Positions 34,783 through 44,470 are shown, counted from the stretch's first letter. The stretch: DNA of 64,000 bases from UBA1181 sp045600225 (GCA_045600225.1 JAZRXL010000044.1:1-64000); one strand, 5' to 3'. Numbers and translations are program-made. The notes: generated from the letters alone by a model not told the origin.

Positions 34783-36693
34783 TTATTGCTTTTTTATGAA
34801 TTTATGGTTCTCACTATTATCGGGTGATACTATTACATAGATCTTGTTTTTCTGTAAATCAGACTCGGAAAGTTGTCTGCCATACAGGTCGAAGTATCTC
34901 ACATCTTCATAACTATTCGTATTGAATACTTCATTCACTCCTGTTGGGTCATAGGTTTCGAATTTAATCCAATCGATGTTTACATAACTGCCTACAATCT
35001 GCAACTTCAGAATGTGTTGTCCCTTCTCCAATCGTACTATTCCTACCTCTACTTCTTCGTAGGTGCTCCAGTCGTCGCAGGTTTTTGGAATGGTGTACTC
35101 TTCGGTAATGGCTTTGTCGTCGATAAAGAGTTGAAATCCATCCAATTCGGCAGAGTTGGCAACATTGCTTGTGATGGTATATTCGTTGGTTTCCTCTACA
35201 TTTACAGTATACTCCACCCATTCGCCTTTTTCTGTATATCCAAGAGCATATCCACTGGGTGCGGTTACTACGTCCACACCATCGTTGCGGTAACTGTTTC
35301 CTTTGTTTTCAGTATCGTTATCGTAGTATGAGAAGCCTTGTCCAGCCTCATCATAATTTTCTGCTTCGATCTTTCCTGGAATGGAAACGACATTGTTTTG
35401 GTAAGGGATTTGTGGCACATCCAATGGAGTAAGATAGATGCGGTAAGCATAGAATTCGCTTTCGATTTTCACTGGGATGGTTAGGGAAGTACCATTGATA
35501 ACCACATCCGATTCTGAGATCAAGTTGGTGGAAGCGACAGGAGTATCTTTGTCTTTCCAAACCACACGCTCCACCTTTACTCTTACCTTTCCACCGAGGA
35601 ATTGAGGAAGTTTTTCGAACACTACATTGATATTATCCACTGTTTTGCCACCTAATACGATGGAAGCGTAGTTTTGTCTCTTATCTACTGCTGCGAAGCC
35701 ATCCACGCCCTCACTTCTGTCGTTAGGAGGAGTGACGCGAGCCATGTAACCAGTCATGTCACCATACCATTTGTAGAGCCACCAACCTCCACCACGTTCG
35801 TTTTTGGCGGTAAGCAAACTTCCCAATCGTCCAGGAAGACCAGTAAACCACCATGATATCATAGCACTCTCAACCTTGTTACGTTCAAATTTTGCAATGA
35901 AAGGGACAGAATATCCAGGGCAACCCTCATATTCGTGTGTTGTGGAAGAGTATTCGTTAATAGAGATAGGATGCTCTTTCAAACCATATTTTTTCTCTAA
36001 AGAACGAAGGTTTTCCAAGGCGCCGATAAATCCGTCGCTTCCCCATTGGTGCCAACAAATCACATCTGGCATGCAGTTGTTCTCCTTGCAATATTTAAGG
36101 AAAGTCTCCATACGAGAAGAACTGTAAAATGCGAAAGAAGGGCCAATAATCTTAGCTTTTGGATCCATCTGTTTGATAAGTTGATAGGTTGGTTTCCAAA
36201 GAGTAGAATGGAAGTCTCCGTTATTGTTTTGCCAAGTACCATAAGGTTCGTTCCAGATCTCGTATCCATCGAAGTTATTAAGACCGGAAGAGAGTTTCTT
36301 GTTGATAAGGTCTCTTACGCTATTAAGCCAGTTTTGTTGTCCTGGCCATTTATAAGGCCATCCGGGAAGGATGTCTGCCAATCGTATTTGCACTTTTCCT
36401 GTAGTGCCTTGTAGTCTTTTTGCTACGGCAAGAGCATCTCCGATACCTTGTTGGTGACCTTGTCCACTCATGGCAGGTTGTACATACACATTACCTTTAA
36501 GGGCAGCCACTTGGTTAGGAATATCACTTGGAAGAGATTCTGTGATACCATAAAGGGCACCAGAGGCACAGTGGGTTGCGGGACGAATACTATCAGTCAG
36601 ATTTACCTTAAGAGTAGCAGCCGAAAAGGCATTCATTAAGGAAACATAGGTAAGCAACGCAAAGGTTACATAAGTTCTTTTAATACATTTCAT
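34783..36693 (-). CDS. Secreted clan-A-like glycoside hydrolase with CBM6, paralogue
   Basis: This 636-residue protein shares domain order and most motifs with the gene just downstream: CASGALYGITESLPSD after the signal peptide, GWPYKWPGQQNWL, YEIWNEPYGTW (acid/base Glu), SINEYSSTTHEYEG (nucleophile Glu), and a CBM6 with GYALGYTEKGEWVEYTV. A T9SS-like tail ends SENHKFIKKQ. The pair clearly arose by tandem duplication but has diverged, for example in the loop after the nucleophile. A -7 box TAGTTTTG lies at 36721-36728 on the minus strand. Each gene has its own terminator, so they are separately transcribed. Substrate unknown. Confidence 0.8.
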   Translation of the reverse strand: MKCIKRTYVTFALLTYVSLMNAFSAATLKVNLTDSIRPATHCASGALYGITESLPSDIPNQVAALKGNVYVQPAMSGQGHQQGIGDALAVAKRLQGTTGKVQIRLADILPGWPYKWPGQQNWLNSVRDLINKKLSSGLNNFDGYEIWNEPYGTWQNNNGDFHSTLWKPTYQLIKQMDPKAKIIGPSFAFYSSSRMETFLKYCKENNCMPDVICWHQWGSDGFIGALENLRSLEKKYGLKEHPISINEYSSTTHEYEGCPGYSVPFIAKFERNKVESAMISWWFTGLPGRLGSLLTAKNERGGGWWLYKWYGDMTGYMARVTPPNDRSEGVDGFAAVDKRQNYASIVLGGKTVDNINVVFEKLPQFLGGKVRVKVERVVWKDKDTPVASTNLISESDVVINGTSLTIPVKIESEFYAYRIYLTPLDVPQIPYQNNVVSIPGKIEAENYDEAGQGFSYYDNDTENKGNSYRNDGVDVVTAPSGYALGYTEKGEWVEYTVNVEETNEYTITSNVANSAELDGFQLFIDDKAITEEYTIPKTCDDWSTYEEVEVGIVRLEKGQHILKLQIVGSYVNIDWIKFETYDPTGVNEVFNTNSYEDVRYFDLYGRQLSESDLQKNKIYVIVSPDNSENHKFIKKQ

Positions 36694-36897
36694 GGTTTTT
36701 CTGTGTTAAAAATTTCGTTGCAAAACTATCCCATGAATAGGCAAAATTTATGACTTATTGTTCACGCCATAGGAATTTTGTTTCAAATTATGGGAAAAAT
36801 GAGGATTGTCTATAACTAATGTTGTGAAGGATTTTTTTACAAGGAATATTTTGGTGGTATGCAATGTAATCTTCTTCTTAATCTTCGTAATTTTCAT

Positions 36898-36905
36898 ACC
36901 TTTGT
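36898..36905 (+). promoter_or_regulatory. -7 box of the transglutaminase-like gene
   Basis: TACCTTTG matches TAnnTTTG, 20 bases before the chosen ATG. It excludes the upstream TTG (36908) as a practical start. Confidence 0.5.
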
Positions 36906-36925
36906 AATTGAAATATTTTAACACA

Positions 36926-37741
36926 ATGGAAATTATAGCTGCAGCAGAGTTTCTGCTTATTATATATCTATTATATAAATTGAGTTCGGTAAGGAGCAAG
37001 AAGGAAAATAGTGCTTCGATACCTGAAAAATCACAACTATCGAGGGAGAAGGGGGATGTGCGAACATATAGTTGGACTCTCGATTCATCTCGTAAAACAA
37101 AGTTGAAGGGACACATGTCACTTCGATTTGATCCCACTTATATTGGAGAACTTCGAAGGGCGAACCCGTATTCTTACCCTTCGAACGAGATAGATAATGT
37201 GGCTAATTTGAAACAGATGTACTTCTATATGCTCAATCATCCGAAGACGGTGATGAATTTGGTGCAGGTGGTTCAGTATATTAACCGGGAATGTAGCCGT
37301 CATGGAGTTGGTGAGTTTGATAAGCTGCAGTTTGTGCTTGATTTCGTGCAAGAGCCTAATATCGATTATGCATACGATGATGATTGCAAAGAGATTTGTA
37401 ATATACGCGAGTATGTTCGATATCCAGATGAGACTTTGTATGATCGTCGTGGAGATTGTGATTGCAAGTCATTTTTGGCTGCCTCTTTGTTTCATTTGAT
37501 GGGGTATAATGTATTGTATATGATGTCGCACAAGCAACGTCATGCCGCTATATGTATAGAGTATGATGTTCGTTGGGCAGGTCTCCTTCAGAGCAAGGAT
37601 AAGATAAAAGATGCGTATACTGAGATTGATGGTCGCAAGTATATCTTTTGCGAAACCACTTCCGATGGCTTTCGTATAGGTGGAATAGACGAAGACCTTT
37701 CTGTAAAGGATTTTGAAATCATATTGGAGTTGAGAACTTAG
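36926..37741 (+). CDS. Membrane-anchored transglutaminase-like protein
   Basis: This 271-residue protein has an N-terminal hydrophobic helix (MEIIAAAEFLLIIYLLYKL). A transglutaminase-like cysteine fold is suggested by the triad order: Cys in DRRGDCDCKSFLAASLFHLMGYNV (about 178-201), His in QRHAAICIEYD (about 210), and an acidic residue in FCETTSDGFRIGG (about 244). Such proteins in bacteria often act as proteases or peptide-modifying enzymes. The partner is unknown. The ATG was chosen over a TTG 18 bases upstream. It is followed by a palindromic repeat unit and a terminator. Confidence 0.72.
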   Translation: MEIIAAAEFLLIIYLLYKLSSVRSKKENSASIPEKSQLSREKGDVRTYSWTLDSSRKTKLKGHMSLRFDPTYIGELRRANPYSYPSNEIDNVANLKQMYFYMLNHPKTVMNLVQVVQYINRECSRHGVGEFDKLQFVLDFVQEPNIDYAYDDDCKEICNIREYVRYPDETLYDRRGDCDCKSFLAASLFHLMGYNVLYMMSHKQRHAAICIEYDVRWAGLLQSKDKIKDAYTEIDGRKYIFCETTSDGFRIGGIDEDLSVKDFEIILELRT

Positions 37742-37742
37742 A

Positions 37743-37810
37743 AATGTCTGGAAGACATTATTTGAATAATCGAGTACATACTTGTAGCATAGCGAAGAGG
37801 ATGTGTTCGG
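37743..37810. repeat. Palindromic REP-like unit, single copy
   Basis: The short hairpin AATGTCT/AGACATT (37743-37759) is followed by CGAGTACATAC...AGCGAAGAGGATGTGTTCG (37771-37809), whose ends pair with G-U help. Both parts and their order match the unit at 28493-28561, which shares GTACATACT and GAAGAGGATGTG. The hairpin stem bases differ while pairing is kept. Confidence 0.7.
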
Positions 37811-37849
37811 ATGAAGATTGCTAATGTTTTGGTTACACATCATATTGTG

Positions 37850-37880
37850 AAGGCGAGTCGTTTTTTGATTCGCCTTTTTT
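37850..37880 (+). terminator. Intrinsic terminator after the transglutaminase-like gene
   Basis: AAGGCGAGTC, loop, GATTCGCCTT is followed by T5. Confidence 0.8.
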
Positions 37881-37910
37881 GTGTTGTAAAGATTTCAGGA
37901 TAATAAAATC

Positions 37911-37943
37911 GGAAGGGCGAACCAGTCATTGATTCGCCCTTCC
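37911..37943 (-). terminator. Intrinsic terminator of the beta-galactosidase gene
   Basis: GGAAGGGCGAA (37911-37921) pairs perfectly with TTCGCCCTTCC (37933-37943). The T run on the minus strand is weak. Confidence 0.7.
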
Positions 37944-37964
37944 TTCAACCATAAAAATAACCCA

Positions 37965-40900
37965 TTATTCTATGAATTCGACTAATTGGTTCCTGTGATT
38001 TCTAAGACCTCTCAATAGGTAAACTCCCGTCTTGATGCCTTTTTTGCGTAATACTGCATCTACTACTGGTTGGTCTGGAGGGCAAGTAAGTTGAACTTCT
38101 CCAACATAGATGCCAGAGAGTGTGTAGATGAAATAAGTACCTGCCTCGTTGTTTGCTGCGCCCAACTCGTTCACATTTGTGTTTTCGGCCTCTCCGATCT
38201 GGATCCAGTCGATATTACCATAACTGCCTGTGAATTGTAGGCGCAAAATATGATCTCCTTCGGTTAATGTAAGGTCTGGGATATCAATCTCTGAGTAGGT
38301 ATCCCAGTCTTCTCCCTTAGGGATTTTGATAATGTCTGAAATAGCCTTTCCATCGACAAATAGTCTGAAAGAGGCTCCATCCAATCCGCTGGCAACTCTT
38401 GCTTTTGCCGGATAGGCTCCATCCTTGGCAACTGAGATGGTGTATTGCAACCACTCTCCTGTGGCAGTATATCCTATTGCATATCCGTTAGGAATATCAA
38501 CTATATCGACATCATCCTCTCGGTAGGCTCCACCTTGGTTTACGATGTCATTATCGTAATAAGCCAAACCTAAGCCTCCTTCATCGTAATCCTCTGCTTG
38601 GATGATGCCCGGAATATTTAGATCCTTGAAAGCCTTCTCCTCTGGCTTTTGGAACTCGATGGTTGGATAATCAACCACCTTGTCACTGGTTTGCAGGTTC
38701 TTGAAACCAAGGTTTGCCAACTCGCTATAATCATCTAACTTACCATACAATGGAGTGATACGGAACTTATGGCTATAAGTGTTTTTAGAGAATAGCATAT
38801 AGGCATCCAATGGTTTGGATCCCCAACTGTCTATACCTCCTAATCCCATTTGTTGTAGGTCGACGCGAAGGGTGATATCGTTGTCGCGTTTCAAGTCCCA
38901 AGGCAACTTCACAGTTGTAAGTTGCTCTGGTGTGTAGTGTTGTGCACTAAACTCCATGTAAGGGGAACCAACCACCATTAGTCCTACACCATTTGAGTTG
39001 GTGAGAGTGACCCAACGAACATCCGTGCGTTGTCCTGTTTCTCCAATCTCCATGTAAGGAATGGTCATTGAATCGGCATAGGTTGAGTAGATGCCCATGT
39101 GAGCACTGGTTCGTCTTCCTACATAGTTCTCGTGAGGACCTCTACCATACCAAGTCACCTTCTCGTATCCACCAGGGATAGTGAAGAGTGTACCAACATT
39201 AGGGAGTTCGGATTTAGTGGCATCTGGTGTAACCTTATATTCCACGATGACATCTCCACTGCCATAGATAGTGTAGCTGATATCCATTGAAGAGCTGCCA
39301 GCCTCTGATAACTTAATCGGGAATGAGACCTTTAGTTCTTGGTCGGAAACCTTGCTTACTGTGCAGTTGCCTACGCTTCGTTTAGAGCCTGCGTATCTCC
39401 AAGCAGCACATCTGCTTTCCATTCTGTTACCCTTATCATTGTCGTTAGGTGCGCGCCAGAAGTTAGGTACAGGACCGTTTTTAATAATTTGATTCATACT
39501 GCCAATAGAATAGTTTGTGATGAGACCAGCTTTTTTGTCGATGGTAATGCTAAACTGGTCACCACCTTTGATGGTGATTTCATCACTTCCTTCATTGACA
39601 GATAATTTACCCAATGAGGCAGTATTGATTTGAGCGGGACGATTCTCTCCTAATGATAGTTGGAATTGTTCATGAGCAAGGCTATGACCTGTGGCAGGTG
39701 CCCATACTGGATTTCCTTTTAATGGGAAGTCTAGGTCTAATCGGTAGTCACAGCCTTCTTTCAATGTAGGTTTAGTGAAAGGAATCGTCACTTGTTTTGA
39801 TGAAAGTGGTGCAATGTCTAATGAAGAAAGCACACCGGATGAGATCACCTTTCCATCTTCTTTCAATTCCCAAACGCAGTCGGCCACCTTGCCAATGTTT
39901 ACAAAGTTGAAACGGCTCTCGATAGAGACAACACCCTTGGATAGATCGACTGCTTTGACAACGATATTGCTATACTGATGTTTTACCTCGTATAACTCAG
40001 GTTGAGGCGTACGGTCTGGGAATACCAAACCATTGGCGCAGAAGTTGTCGTCGTTAGGATCTCCGGCTTTCCATAATCCACCGAAATTGAAATATTGAGA
40101 GTCACCTCTACGCAATCCTTGATCAATGAAGTCCCAGATGAAACCGCCGAACGAACGAGGGTTTGCGTAGAAGGCATCCATATACTCTTTCAAGTCGCCC
40201 ACGCTATTACCCATAGCGTGTTCGTACTCGCAAAGCATAATTGGTTTGTTGTTGTTATTGTAGAAACGAACTGCATCCGGACCGAAGTACATCCAGCTAC
40301 ATACATCCGCATTATTCCAGTCTCCTTCGTAGTGAACAGGTCTTGTTGGGTCTGCACTATGGGCTTGGTTTAACATAGAGGTGAATACATTACCATGTCC
40401 TGCCTCATTTCCAAGTGACCAAAGAACTACACATGGGTGATTCTTGTCGCGTTGAACCATTGAGTTCATACGCTCTACGGCAGCAGAACGCCAATCGTCG
40501 TTGTTGCCTGGGATGTCATCTCTAACTCCGTGGGTTTCCACATTACACTCGTCCAGTACATAGATACCCAAGCTATCGCAGATATCGTATAAACGGGGAT
40601 CGTTAGGATAGTGGGAGGTACGAACTGCATTGATGTTGAAGCGTTTCATAAGTACGATGTCATCGTAGATGCGTTGATCTGACAGTACGCGTCCGTGGTC
40701 TGGATCAATCTCGTGACGGTCGACACCGCGGAACTTGATAGGGGAGTTGTTGATATAGTAACGGGTGATGCCGTTTGCATCCTTTTTCAACTCTACCTTT
40801 CTAAAACCTATGTGAGCACTTTCGGTCTCCATGATAGTACCGAGTTCGTTTCGAAGTACCATCACGACGGTGTATAAGTTAGGTTCCTCTGCCGACCACA

Positions 40901-41858
40901 GGTCTGGTGCTGTGACATCAAACTTGAAGTTGACGGATGTCTCGCCGTTCACCTTTATCTCACCGATATTTTCTGTTTTCTCTTTGATGATCGTAGAAGT
41001 ACCCTTTTTCATCAACAAGAGCTGTAGTGTGTGAGGAGCAGATGCCTTGGAATCAAAATTGTCTACCCAAACTGTTGCATTGAATGCTCCATCCTTATAG
41101 TTGGAAGCAAGGGATGCATTGATTTGAAAGTCTTGGATATGAGTCTTAGGTGATGCATATAGGTATACATCGCGGAAGATACCTGACAGACGAATAAAGT
41201 CTTGGTCTTCCATCCAACTACCATCACACCAACGGAATACCTGTACTGCAATAGAGTTCTCTCCATCGCGTAGTTTGTCTGTCACATCGAATTCGTGGTC
41301 TGTGAAAGAATTCTCACTATAACCTACATATTGTCCATTGATCCAAACATAGTAGGCAGACTCTACACCTTCAAAGTGAAGGCGGATACGCTTGCCACTC
41401 CAAGTAGCGGGCACTTTAAAGGTACGTTTGTAATGACCAACGGGATTGAAGTTGGTGGGTGCTTGTGGAGGTTTGATGCCCCAATCTGAACCCACCCAAG
41501 GGTAGGTTACATTTGTATAAATTGGGCGGTCGTATCCTTGTGTTTGCCAAGAACCTGGTACTGCAATGTTATCCCATTTGGAAACATCATACCCCTCCTT
41601 ATAAAACTCATTATTCCTTAAAGATGGTTTCTCGACATGATAAAACTTCCAAGTCCCAGCAAGTGTCTGGTAGAACTCGGAGGCACGACGATCTCCTTTG
41701 GCAGCAGCCTCCAATGAGCCATAAGGCATAGAGGTTGCGTGAGGTTTCAGTGTGTTGACTCCGAATGACCTTGGACTATTGTTCCATTCGTTGTTTTGAC
41801 TCCATAAGTTACATGAAGCAAATATCGATGCTGCAAGAATGAATGATGTTTTTTTCAT
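37965..41858 (-). CDS. GH2 beta-galactosidase with C-terminal CBM6, secreted
   Basis: This 1297-residue protein hydrolyses terminal beta-galactosides. After the signal peptide (ending NLWSQ; an SCN near residue 16 could also be a lipobox) come the LacZ domains: a sugar-binding jelly roll (WKFYHVEKPS...VPGSWQTQGYDRPIYTN) and an Ig-like domain. The TIM barrel carries acid/base Glu485 in SLGNEAGHG and nucleophile Glu544 in LCEYEHAMGNS. A C-terminal Bgal_small region follows (GRGPHENYVGRR). A CBM6 (about 1090-1225, GYAIGYTATGEWLQYTI) is appended, and then a degenerate T9SS-like tail. LacZ plus CBM6 suggests galactose-bearing plant polysaccharides. The start at 41858 (MKKTSF) is preferred to one 9 bases upstream. 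Confidence 0.92.
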   Translation of the reverse strand: MKKTSFILAASIFASCNLWSQNNEWNNSPRSFGVNTLKPHATSMPYGSLEAAAKGDRRASEFYQTLAGTWKFYHVEKPSLRNNEFYKEGYDVSKWDNIAVPGSWQTQGYDRPIYTNVTYPWVGSDWGIKPPQAPTNFNPVGHYKRTFKVPATWSGKRIRLHFEGVESAYYVWINGQYVGYSENSFTDHEFDVTDKLRDGENSIAVQVFRWCDGSWMEDQDFIRLSGIFRDVYLYASPKTHIQDFQINASLASNYKDGAFNATVWVDNFDSKASAPHTLQLLLMKKGTSTIIKEKTENIGEIKVNGETSVNFKFDVTAPDLWSAEEPNLYTVVMVLRNELGTIMETESAHIGFRKVELKKDANGITRYYINNSPIKFRGVDRHEIDPDHGRVLSDQRIYDDIVLMKRFNINAVRTSHYPNDPRLYDICDSLGIYVLDECNVETHGVRDDIPGNNDDWRSAAVERMNSMVQRDKNHPCVVLWSLGNEAGHGNVFTSMLNQAHSADPTRPVHYEGDWNNADVCSWMYFGPDAVRFYNNNNKPIMLCEYEHAMGNSVGDLKEYMDAFYANPRSFGGFIWDFIDQGLRRGDSQYFNFGGLWKAGDPNDDNFCANGLVFPDRTPQPELYEVKHQYSNIVVKAVDLSKGVVSIESRFNFVNIGKVADCVWELKEDGKVISSGVLSSLDIAPLSSKQVTIPFTKPTLKEGCDYRLDLDFPLKGNPVWAPATGHSLAHEQFQLSLGENRPAQINTASLGKLSVNEGSDEITIKGGDQFSITIDKKAGLITNYSIGSMNQIIKNGPVPNFWRAPNDNDKGNRMESRCAAWRYAGSKRSVGNCTVSKVSDQELKVSFPIKLSEAGSSSMDISYTIYGSGDVIVEYKVTPDATKSELPNVGTLFTIPGGYEKVTWYGRGPHENYVGRRTSAHMGIYSTYADSMTIPYMEIGETGQRTDVRWVTLTNSNGVGLMVVGSPYMEFSAQHYTPEQLTTVKLPWDLKRDNDITLRVDLQQMGLGGIDSWGSKPLDAYMLFSKNTYSHKFRITPLYGKLDDYSELANLGFKNLQTSDKVVDYPTIEFQKPEEKAFKDLNIPGIIQAEDYDEGGLGLAYYDNDIVNQGGAYREDDVDIVDIPNGYAIGYTATGEWLQYTISVAKDGAYPAKARVASGLDGASFRLFVDGKAISDIIKIPKGEDWDTYSEIDIPDLTLTEGDHILRLQFTGSYGNIDWIQIGEAENTNVNELGAANNEAGTYFIYTLSGIYVGEVQLTCPPDQPVVDAVLRKKGIKTGVYLLRGLRNHRNQLVEFIE

Positions 41859-41866
41859 AAAGCGCA

Positions 41867-42157
41867 CTATTTTAATAGACTGATTGTTCTGTTTATTAAG
41901 CCCTCTTGACTGTTTTGTTGGCCAAGATTGTCTGTTTCATTGTATCCGATTTTAATCCTTCTATCTTCATCAATGTCCAGTTTGAAACATATTCGTTGGC
42001 TACATTGAAAGCTTTTCCCATTGTGTCCACTTTTGTTAAACGGAAGAGATTCCCTGGATCCCTCATTCCCAGTTGGAGAAACGTAAAATTCGGTGAAAGC
42101 TGCACTCACCGTGGCTCCGCACAACAATAGCATTAGAAAAATTTTTGCATTTTTCAT
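41867..42157 (-). pseudogene. Broken secreted-protein gene, possible beta-helix lyase remnant
   Basis: The 96-codon ORF has a clean signal peptide (MKNAKIFLMLLLCGATVSA) and then AFTEFYVSPTGNEGSRESLPF. The phrase FYVSPTGNdxxxGTxxxPF is a typical opening of right-handed beta-helix pectate lyases and related proteins, which run to hundreds of residues. Here the reading frame degenerates into low-complexity, cysteine-bearing sequence and stops. A second frame (42105-41896) stays open with a different, more protein-like text (VDTMGKAFNVANEYVSNWTL). That suggests a deletion and a frameshift. It ends 9 bases before the beta-galactosidase start. Confidence 0.55.
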
Positions 42158-42343
42158 GGTTTTAAATTTCATGGTTTCTAAATGTCCAGTTTGTTTACAC
42201 TTTTCAATGTGCGAAAATAGGGAGTAGAATGTAACAAAATGTGGAATAAATGGTCAGAATATGAGAATATTGTATCAAATGCACTTGAAACAATATTACA
42301 TATTAATGCACGGAATGTAATAGTGTGAGGTTTGATTTCGCGT

Positions 42344-42351
42344 TATTTTTG
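42344..42351 (+). promoter_or_regulatory. GH43 gene promoter, -7 box
   Basis: TATTTTTG matches TAnnTTTG. It fixes transcription start near 42358, so the Met at 42357 cannot be the usual start and 42393 is used instead. Confidence 0.55.
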
Positions 42352-42392
42352 CTTTCATGAATTGGAGAACTATAAAATTGCAAACTAACGAA

Positions 42393-44435
42393 ATGAAAAA
42401 CATGATGAAAAAATGGATGGTAGGTGTAGCCTTTGGACTCTCTGCATCTTTTGTTTGGGCTGACAACCCAATCTTTCAAACTTATTATTCTCCAGATCCT
42501 GCGCCAGTAGTCTTTGGAGATACTGTTTTTGTTTATACAGGTAATGATCAAGGAGGAGACTTCTTTACCATGAATGGTTGGAGGGTTTCATCCTCTACCG
42601 ATATGGTCAACTGGACCGACCGTGGTACCATCATCTTGTCGCACGATGATTTTACGAATGCAAAGGTGGCGGGCGACTGGGCTGCCCAGTGTATTGAAAG
42701 AAATGGAAAATACTATTATTATGTAACGGTTGAATCAACCAGAGGAGGTCGTGCTATTAATGTGGCAGTTGCCGACCGTCCTGAGGGTCCTTTCAAGGAT
42801 GCATTGAATGGAAAACATTTGGCCGGACCCAATTGGGACTATATCGATCCTACAGTGATGATTGACGACGACGGACAAGCCTATCTTTATTGGGGTAATC
42901 CCAAATTATATTATGCTAAGCTGAACGAGGATATGATCTCGTTTAGCACTCCTATTCAGGTGACTGATATGAGTAGGGGATTTGCACCTAATGGAGAGGC
43001 TTCTAAGTACACCGAGGGACCATGGATACATAAGCACGGAGGTAAATACTATATGATTTATGCTTCTCATGGTGTGCCTGAGTCTATCTCATACTCAATG
43101 AGTGACTATCCAACGGGTCCGTGGACTTGGAAAGGTGTGATCATGAAGAACGGACAGAGAGGTGCTACATTTACCAACCACTCTGGTGTGATAGATTTTA
43201 AGGGGCGTAGTTTCTTCTTCTATCATAACGGACGATTGCCTGGTGGAGGTGGTTACACCCGTTCTACTGCCGTAGAGGAGTTTACCTATAATCCCGATGG
43301 AACCATTCCTTTTATGGATATGAGCGATCTTGGTGTGGTGAATCCTATTCACTATTTGGATCCGTTTAAACGCGTTGAGGCTGAGACAAAGGCTTACTGT
43401 CAAGGTCTTGAGGCTGGCAAGGAGAATGGCAGGGGTATTTACATAACCAAGATTCATAACAATGACTATATCAAAGTGCGTTGCGTAGACTTCGGTGATA
43501 TGGGTGCAGATTTCTTTACTGCTTCTGTGAAAGGAAAAAACAACGCTTCCATCGAAATTCGTTTGGATAAGAAAGATGGTGAGTTGATAGGTACATTGAA
43601 AGTGGAGAATACAAATGGTGCATGGCGCGAGGTCGAGTGCGAGGTGAACAATACTATTGGTAAGCATGATGTCTATTTCATATTTAAGAGTGGTTCTAAT
43701 GCAGAATTGTTCGATTATGATTATTGGTACTTTACAAGTAATGCGGTGATTGTGCCACAGACTCCATATAAGGGAGAGATACACTCGGTGCCAGGCAAGA
43801 TCGAGTTTGAAGATTACGACGAAGGCGGACAAAACAGAGCCTACTACGACGAGGATATGGAGAACCAAGGTGGTGAGTACCGAGAGGATCGTGTGGATAT
43901 CGTAACCAACGATGAGGGTTATGCCATCGGATATACGAGCAAGGGCGAGTGGATGGAGTATACGGTTGATGTGAAGAAGGCTCAGACGTATGATTATGAG
44001 GCTCGAGTTTCGTGTGGTTTGAACACTTCTGGTTTCCAAATGTTCTTGGATAATAAGGACATCTCGGGTGAAGTAGAGGTCCCTAACACAGTCGATTGGG
44101 ATACCTATACTGTCGTTAAGGGTACAACAGCTGAAATGGCAGAGGGAGAACATATTCTAAAAGTGTTGTTGACAGGAGGATATGCCAACTTAGATTGGGT
44201 ACGCTTTATCGGTGATGAGGATGAAACCAGTGTTATGGAGGTGGATGCAAAGAGCGGGTTGCAGTTCCCTATGCAGGTTACAGTATATGATATGAATGGA
44301 AAGCAGTTGGGTGATGTGACTATTCAATCTGCCAATGCAGAGGATATTGCTCAACAACTTCGTGGGGAGGGATATTCATCAGCCACTTATTTAATTCGTT
44401 CAGAGAAATTCCGCTGCGTAATTATAAGTAAATAA
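42393..44435 (+). CDS. Secreted GH43 arabinofuranosidase/xylosidase with CBM6 domains
   Basis: This 680-residue protein has a signal peptide (ending SFVWA). A five-bladed GH43 propeller spans about 25-310: the general base Asp lies in YYSPDPAPVVFGD, the pKa-modulating Asp in WDYIDPTVMIDDDG, and the acid Glu in YTEGPWIHKHGGKYY. A CBM6-like module (about 320-445, RVEAETKAYCQGLEAG) and a second, canonical CBM6 (about 460-595, GYAIGYTSKGEWMEYTV) follow. The C-terminus (YDMNGKQLGDVTIQ...RCVIISK) is a T9SS type A-like tail. Substrate is probably arabinose or xylose side chains on xylan or arabinan. It is divergent from the GH2 gene, and the shared CBM6 type suggests joint action on one polysaccharide. 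Confidence 0.9.
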   Translation: MKNMMKKWMVGVAFGLSASFVWADNPIFQTYYSPDPAPVVFGDTVFVYTGNDQGGDFFTMNGWRVSSSTDMVNWTDRGTIILSHDDFTNAKVAGDWAAQCIERNGKYYYYVTVESTRGGRAINVAVADRPEGPFKDALNGKHLAGPNWDYIDPTVMIDDDGQAYLYWGNPKLYYAKLNEDMISFSTPIQVTDMSRGFAPNGEASKYTEGPWIHKHGGKYYMIYASHGVPESISYSMSDYPTGPWTWKGVIMKNGQRGATFTNHSGVIDFKGRSFFFYHNGRLPGGGGYTRSTAVEEFTYNPDGTIPFMDMSDLGVVNPIHYLDPFKRVEAETKAYCQGLEAGKENGRGIYITKIHNNDYIKVRCVDFGDMGADFFTASVKGKNNASIEIRLDKKDGELIGTLKVENTNGAWREVECEVNNTIGKHDVYFIFKSGSNAELFDYDYWYFTSNAVIVPQTPYKGEIHSVPGKIEFEDYDEGGQNRAYYDEDMENQGGEYREDRVDIVTNDEGYAIGYTSKGEWMEYTVDVKKAQTYDYEARVSCGLNTSGFQMFLDNKDISGEVEVPNTVDWDTYTVVKGTTAEMAEGEHILKVLLTGGYANLDWVRFIGDEDETSVMEVDAKSGLQFPMQVTVYDMNGKQLGDVTIQSANAEDIAQQLRGEGYSSATYLIRSEKFRCVIISK

Positions 44436-44470
44436 TAGTTCAGTTCAGTTTTTTTATCAGTTAGTAAGTA

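Noticed and set aside
43095..44153. 352-codon open frame on the minus strand across the GH43 gene
   Set aside because: It lies wholly inside a gene with clear GH43 and CBM6 motifs. Its own translation is rich in His, Ile and Thr with no domain, as expected for an antisense shadow.
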